Of a stretch of DNA of 56,680 nucleotides, positions 54,312 through 56,680 are shown in pieces (position 1 is the stretch's first letter; every line of letters starts with the position of its first letter). The stretch is from Streptomyces dysideae. GTDB lineage: Bacteria > Actinomycetota > Actinomycetes > Streptomycetales > Streptomycetaceae. Where the stretch lies: NCBI RefSeq assembly GCF_001514305.1, contig NZ_KQ949081.1:119161-175840 (forward strand), read 5' to 3'. A program made the translations under genes and the position numbers. Under the pieces are notes generated by a model. It was not told where the DNA came from, made no database searches, and saw only the letters and a program-made list of their open reading frames with translations.

Positions 54312-55790
54312 ATGTCCGACGCCCCGACCCGTCCCGCCGAGGCCGGAGGCGCCGCTCCGCCGAAGCCGAACGCCGTCGTGGCGGTGCTGGCCTTCGCCGG
54401 GATCGCCGCCGCGCTGACGCAGACCCTGGTCATCCCGATCATCCCGGAGCTGCCGAAGCTGCTCGACGCCCCGGCGTCGGACACGGCCTGGGCCGTCACC
54501 GCCACGCTGCTCGCCGCCGCCGTCGCCACGCCGGTGATGGGCCGGCTCGGCGACATGTACGGCAAGCGAAAGATGCTGCTGGTCAGCGTCGTACTGCTGG
54601 TGATCGGCTCGGTGGTGTGCGCGCTGAGCGGCACGCTGGTGCCGATGATCGTCGGGCGAGTGCTGCAAGGGCTCGCGGCCGGTGTGATCCCGCTCGGCAT
54701 CAGCATCATGCGCGACGAACTGCCCGCCGAACGGCTCGGCTCCGCCACCGCCCTGATGAGCGCCTCCCTCGGTGTCGGCGGCGCCCTCGGTCTGCCCACC
54801 GCCGCGCTCATCGCGGACAACTTCGACTGGCACGCGCTGTTCTGGGCCGCAGCGTGCATGGGGGCCGTCGCCTTCGTGTGCGTCCTGATGTTCGTGCCCG
54901 AGTCCAGGGTGCGCACCGGCGGACGGTTCGACCTCGTCGGCGCCGCCGGCCTGGCGACCGGGCTGGTGTGTCTGCTGCTCGCCATCTCCAAGGGCGCCGA
55001 CTGGGGCTGGGGCAGCGGCACGACGGTCGGCCTGTTCGTAGCGGCGGTCGTGGCCCTCCTGACCTGGGGCTGGTACGAACTGCGTACCGACCAGCCCCTG
55101 GTCGACCTGCGCACCACGGCCCGCCGCCAGGTCCTGGTCACCAACCTCGCCTCGATCGCCGTCGGTTTCGCGATGTTCGCGATGTCCCTGGTGATCCCGC
55201 AGCTCCTCCAGCTCCCCGCGCAGACCGGCTACGGGCTGGGCAAGTCGATGCTGGTCGCCGGTCTCGTCATGGCCCCGTCCGGCCTGGTCATGATGGCCAC
55301 GGCCCCGGTCTCGGCCGCCGTGTCCCGGGCCAAGGGCCCCAAGGCGACCCTGGTGATCGGCGCGTTGATCGTGGCCTCGGGGTACAGCCTCAACATCGTG
55401 CTGATGTCGGAGGTCTGGCACTTCATCATCGTGTCCTGCGTGATCGGCGCCGGCATCGGGTTCACGTACGGCTCGATGCCCGCGCTCATCATGGGGGCGG
55501 TGCCCGCGAGCGAGACGGCCGCGGCGAACAGCCTCAACACCCTGATGCGGTCCATTGGTACGTCGTCGGCGAGCGCCATCGCCGGTGTACTCCTGGCTCA
55601 GATGACGACCGACTTCGGCGGCGTCGCCCTGCCCTCCGAGAACGGCTTCAAGGCCGTCCTGGCGGTCGGCGCCGGAGCGGCCCTGCTCGCCGCGGCGGTG
55701 GCGTCCTTCATTCCGCGCCAGCGGGTCGCCGGCGTGGACGAGCCGGTGGCGGAGGGGGCGGCGGCGCCTGCGGAGGCGGGCGCCAAGTAG
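54312..55790 (+). CDS. MFS multidrug-type exporter (DHA2-like, 14 TM)
   Basis: A 492-residue membrane exporter. The loop 2-3 motif GRLGDMYGKRKM fits MFS motif A, and motif C-like SASLGVGGALGLPTAALIA lies in TM5, the mark of drug/H+ antiporters. About 14 hydrophobic helices can be counted. The C-terminal tail is Ala/Glu-rich. The ATG at 54312 follows CGGAGGCCC. The preceding operator-bearing promoter suggests induction by a ligand. Confidence 0.88.
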   Translation: MSDAPTRPAEAGGAAPPKPNAVVAVLAFAGIAAALTQTLVIPIIPELPKLLDAPASDTAWAVTATLLAAAVATPVMGRLGDMYGKRKMLLVSVVLLVIGSVVCALSGTLVPMIVGRVLQGLAAGVIPLGISIMRDELPAERLGSATALMSASLGVGGALGLPTAALIADNFDWHALFWAAACMGAVAFVCVLMFVPESRVRTGGRFDLVGAAGLATGLVCLLLAISKGADWGWGSGTTVGLFVAAVVALLTWGWYELRTDQPLVDLRTTARRQVLVTNLASIAVGFAMFAMSLVIPQLLQLPAQTGYGLGKSMLVAGLVMAPSGLVMMATAPVSAAVSRAKGPKATLVIGALIVASGYSLNIVLMSEVWHFIIVSCVIGAGIGFTYGSMPALIMGAVPASETAAANSLNTLMRSIGTSSASAIAGVLLAQMTTDFGGVALPSENGFKAVLAVGAGAALLAAAVASFIPRQRVAGVDEPVAEGAAAPAEAGAK

Positions 55791-55814
55791 TAGTGCGGGT
55801 GTGTGATCGAGGGC

Positions 55815-56384
55815 CTACAGATTCCCCAGGGGCTCGATGTCGACCTTCACCGGTGTGCCCCAGACCCGCAGTACCTCGTAGTCGGTGAACTCGTGCACCA
55901 GCCGGTACGCCATGGCCGGGCGCGGTCCCCGGCGCTGGGCGGCGAGGTACAGCTCGGCCTCGCGGCGGTCGCGGCGTGGGGTGCCGCAGAGCTGCCAGGT
56001 CTGGCCGTTCCAGAGCTCACAGAGCCAGCGCTGCTGGGGCTGCGGCCGGTCGCCGCGGACCCCGTACCGGGAGGGGGCCCGTTCGGTGGGGTGTGGGGCA
56101 GGGGCGGCACCGTTGAACTCGGAGCGGCGGGCCGTGCGGCGCCGGGTCTCGCAGAGCAGACAGAGGTCGGGGGCGGAGGAGTCGACCGGGCCGTTGGGAT
56201 GCTCAGGGCAGCGCGTGGTGGGAGCCGCGGCCGTGACACTCTCCTCCAGTAGGTCGAGGGCACGGCGCAGGTCCGCCTTGACCTCGTGCAGCCGGGCGTC
56301 GGGCGTGTCGGTGGTGAGCGCCTCGCCGTGCTCACCGAGGAGACGCAGGGCACGGCCGAGGGCGGTGAGCTGGGCGTGGTTCAT
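55815..56384 (-). CDS. Hypothetical protein with zinc-like Cys/His cluster (189 aa)
   Basis: A soluble 189-residue protein. The N-terminal helical part is LGRALRLLGEHGEAL ... VKADLRRALDLLEESV. A Cys/His cluster follows, CPEHPNG then CLLCETRR. The C-terminal basic Trp-rich part (RWLCELWNGQTWQLCGTPRR) ends in VDIEPLGNL. The cluster suggests a zinc knuckle. The family is not recognised. GAGGAG lies 13 nt before the ATG. Confidence 0.7.
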   Translation of the reverse strand: MNHAQLTALGRALRLLGEHGEALTTDTPDARLHEVKADLRRALDLLEESVTAAAPTTRCPEHPNGPVDSSAPDLCLLCETRRRTARRSEFNGAAPAPHPTERAPSRYGVRGDRPQPQQRWLCELWNGQTWQLCGTPRRDRREAELYLAAQRRGPRPAMAYRLVHEFTDYEVLRVWGTPVKVDIEPLGNL

Positions 56385-56602
56385 GAGGTGGGGTCGCTCT
56401 CCTCGCTGGCGTGCGGTTTGCCAAACAGTGTACGAGTCGAGGGTTTTTCGCGGGCTGCGCCCAAAATGGGGTAAATAAAATTAACGCTCAGACGAACCTC
56501 AAATAAACGTGACCCCCGGAATACCCTTGCGACTGCCGGGCAGCAGCACCTAGGGTCGAGAACGCAATGCCAGACCAGCATGCGACGCAAAACGGGGAAC
56601 AG

Positions 56603-56680
56603 ATGAAAAGCAAAGTCGGCGTAATATCCGTCGCCGCAACCGCCGCAACCGCCGCAACCGCCGCAACCGCCGCAACCGCC
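56603..56680 (+). CDS. Start of a secreted-type protein (cut by window edge)
   Basis: ATG at 56603 after a GGGGAACAG site begins MKSKVGVISVAATAATA, a signal-peptide-like start. The rest is encoded by a 9-bp repeat, GCCGCAACC, giving Ala-Ala-Thr repeats up to the window end. The product cannot be identified. Confidence 0.5.
   Translation, partial: MKSKVGVISVAATAATAATAATAATA
56633..56680 (+). repeat. 9-bp tandem repeat at the window edge
   Basis: Five full units of GCCGCAACC from 56633, then GCC at the last bases. The array probably continues outside the window. Confidence 0.95.

Noticed and set aside
56633..56680. CRISPR array
   Set aside because: Units are 9 bp, contiguous and without spacers; it is a coding microsatellite.

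Overview
The window is high-GC actinobacterial DNA, almost certainly from a Streptomyces chromosome core. The evidence is the codon bias, the MsiK, CdgB, PhoRP, CarD and GroEL2 proteins, a WhiJ/DUF397-type locus, a SoxR box, DasR (dre) sites and CIRCE sites. The order gpmA - phoU/phoRP - carD - ispD/ispF - cysS - rlmB - msiK - cdgB - nagA/nagK - otsB/otsA - thrC - moaD-like - csp - groEL2 matches, from memory, the S. coelicolor SCO4209 to ~SCO4300 region. No database was searched.

Layout. 1-6.3 kb: end of an MFS transporter, gpmA, small proteins (GYD domain, a DUF4242/SCO4226-type nickel-binding protein, a Cys-rich peptide), then divergent phoU and phoR-phoP around PHO boxes. 6.3-14 kb: secreted lipoprotein, carD, the ispD-ispF isoprenoid pair, cysS, rlmB and a large DoxX membrane protein. 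14-17 kb: a nucleotidyltransferase whose 5' end and promoter lie in a perfect 114-bp tandem duplication, a small membrane protein, and msiK with a structured leader. 17.1-18.8 kb: a gene graveyard around a tRNA-Thr (fragments of a WYL regulator, a TnpB, a HEAT-repeat gene and a DUF4037 gene). 18.8-26 kb: APH-type kinase, a quinone oxidoreductase under a SoxR box embedded in the end of an FAD-protein gene, pentapeptide protein, a candidate free-standing ncRNA, M1 peptidase, a frameshifted GNAT gene and an I36-type secreted protein.

26.3-31.7 kb: a WhiJ/Scr-like regulatory locus with an RsbW-like ATPase and two successive sets of HTH-DUF5753, DUF397 and DUF6879 genes with small unknown partners. 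31.8-36.1 kb: terD, arfB, an IS200/IS605-type element with divergent tnpA and tnpB (tnpB has lost a catalytic Asp), a GNAT and a flavin reductase. 36-44 kb: the diguanylate cyclase cdgB, a carbohydrate-binding membrane protein, a PfkB kinase, nagA-nagK and a sugar-binding lipoprotein with dre sites between them. 44-47.5 kb: trehalose (otsB, otsA) and glucosylglycerate (gpgS) osmolyte genes. 47.6-54.2 kb: thrC under a SAM riboswitch, a MoaD-like sulfur carrier, cold-shock protein, groEL2 under two CIRCE elements, an Old Yellow Enzyme and a phosphoesterase. 54.2-56.7 kb: an MFS exporter with an operator-like promoter, a hypothetical gene, and the start of a secreted protein that runs into a 9-bp repeat at the window edge.

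The main themes are amino-sugar and sugar uptake (MsiK, NagA/NagK, binding protein, dre), phosphate sensing, redox sensing and stress proteins. Many genes start 6-7 nt after a TANNNT -10 box, indicating widespread leaderless transcription.
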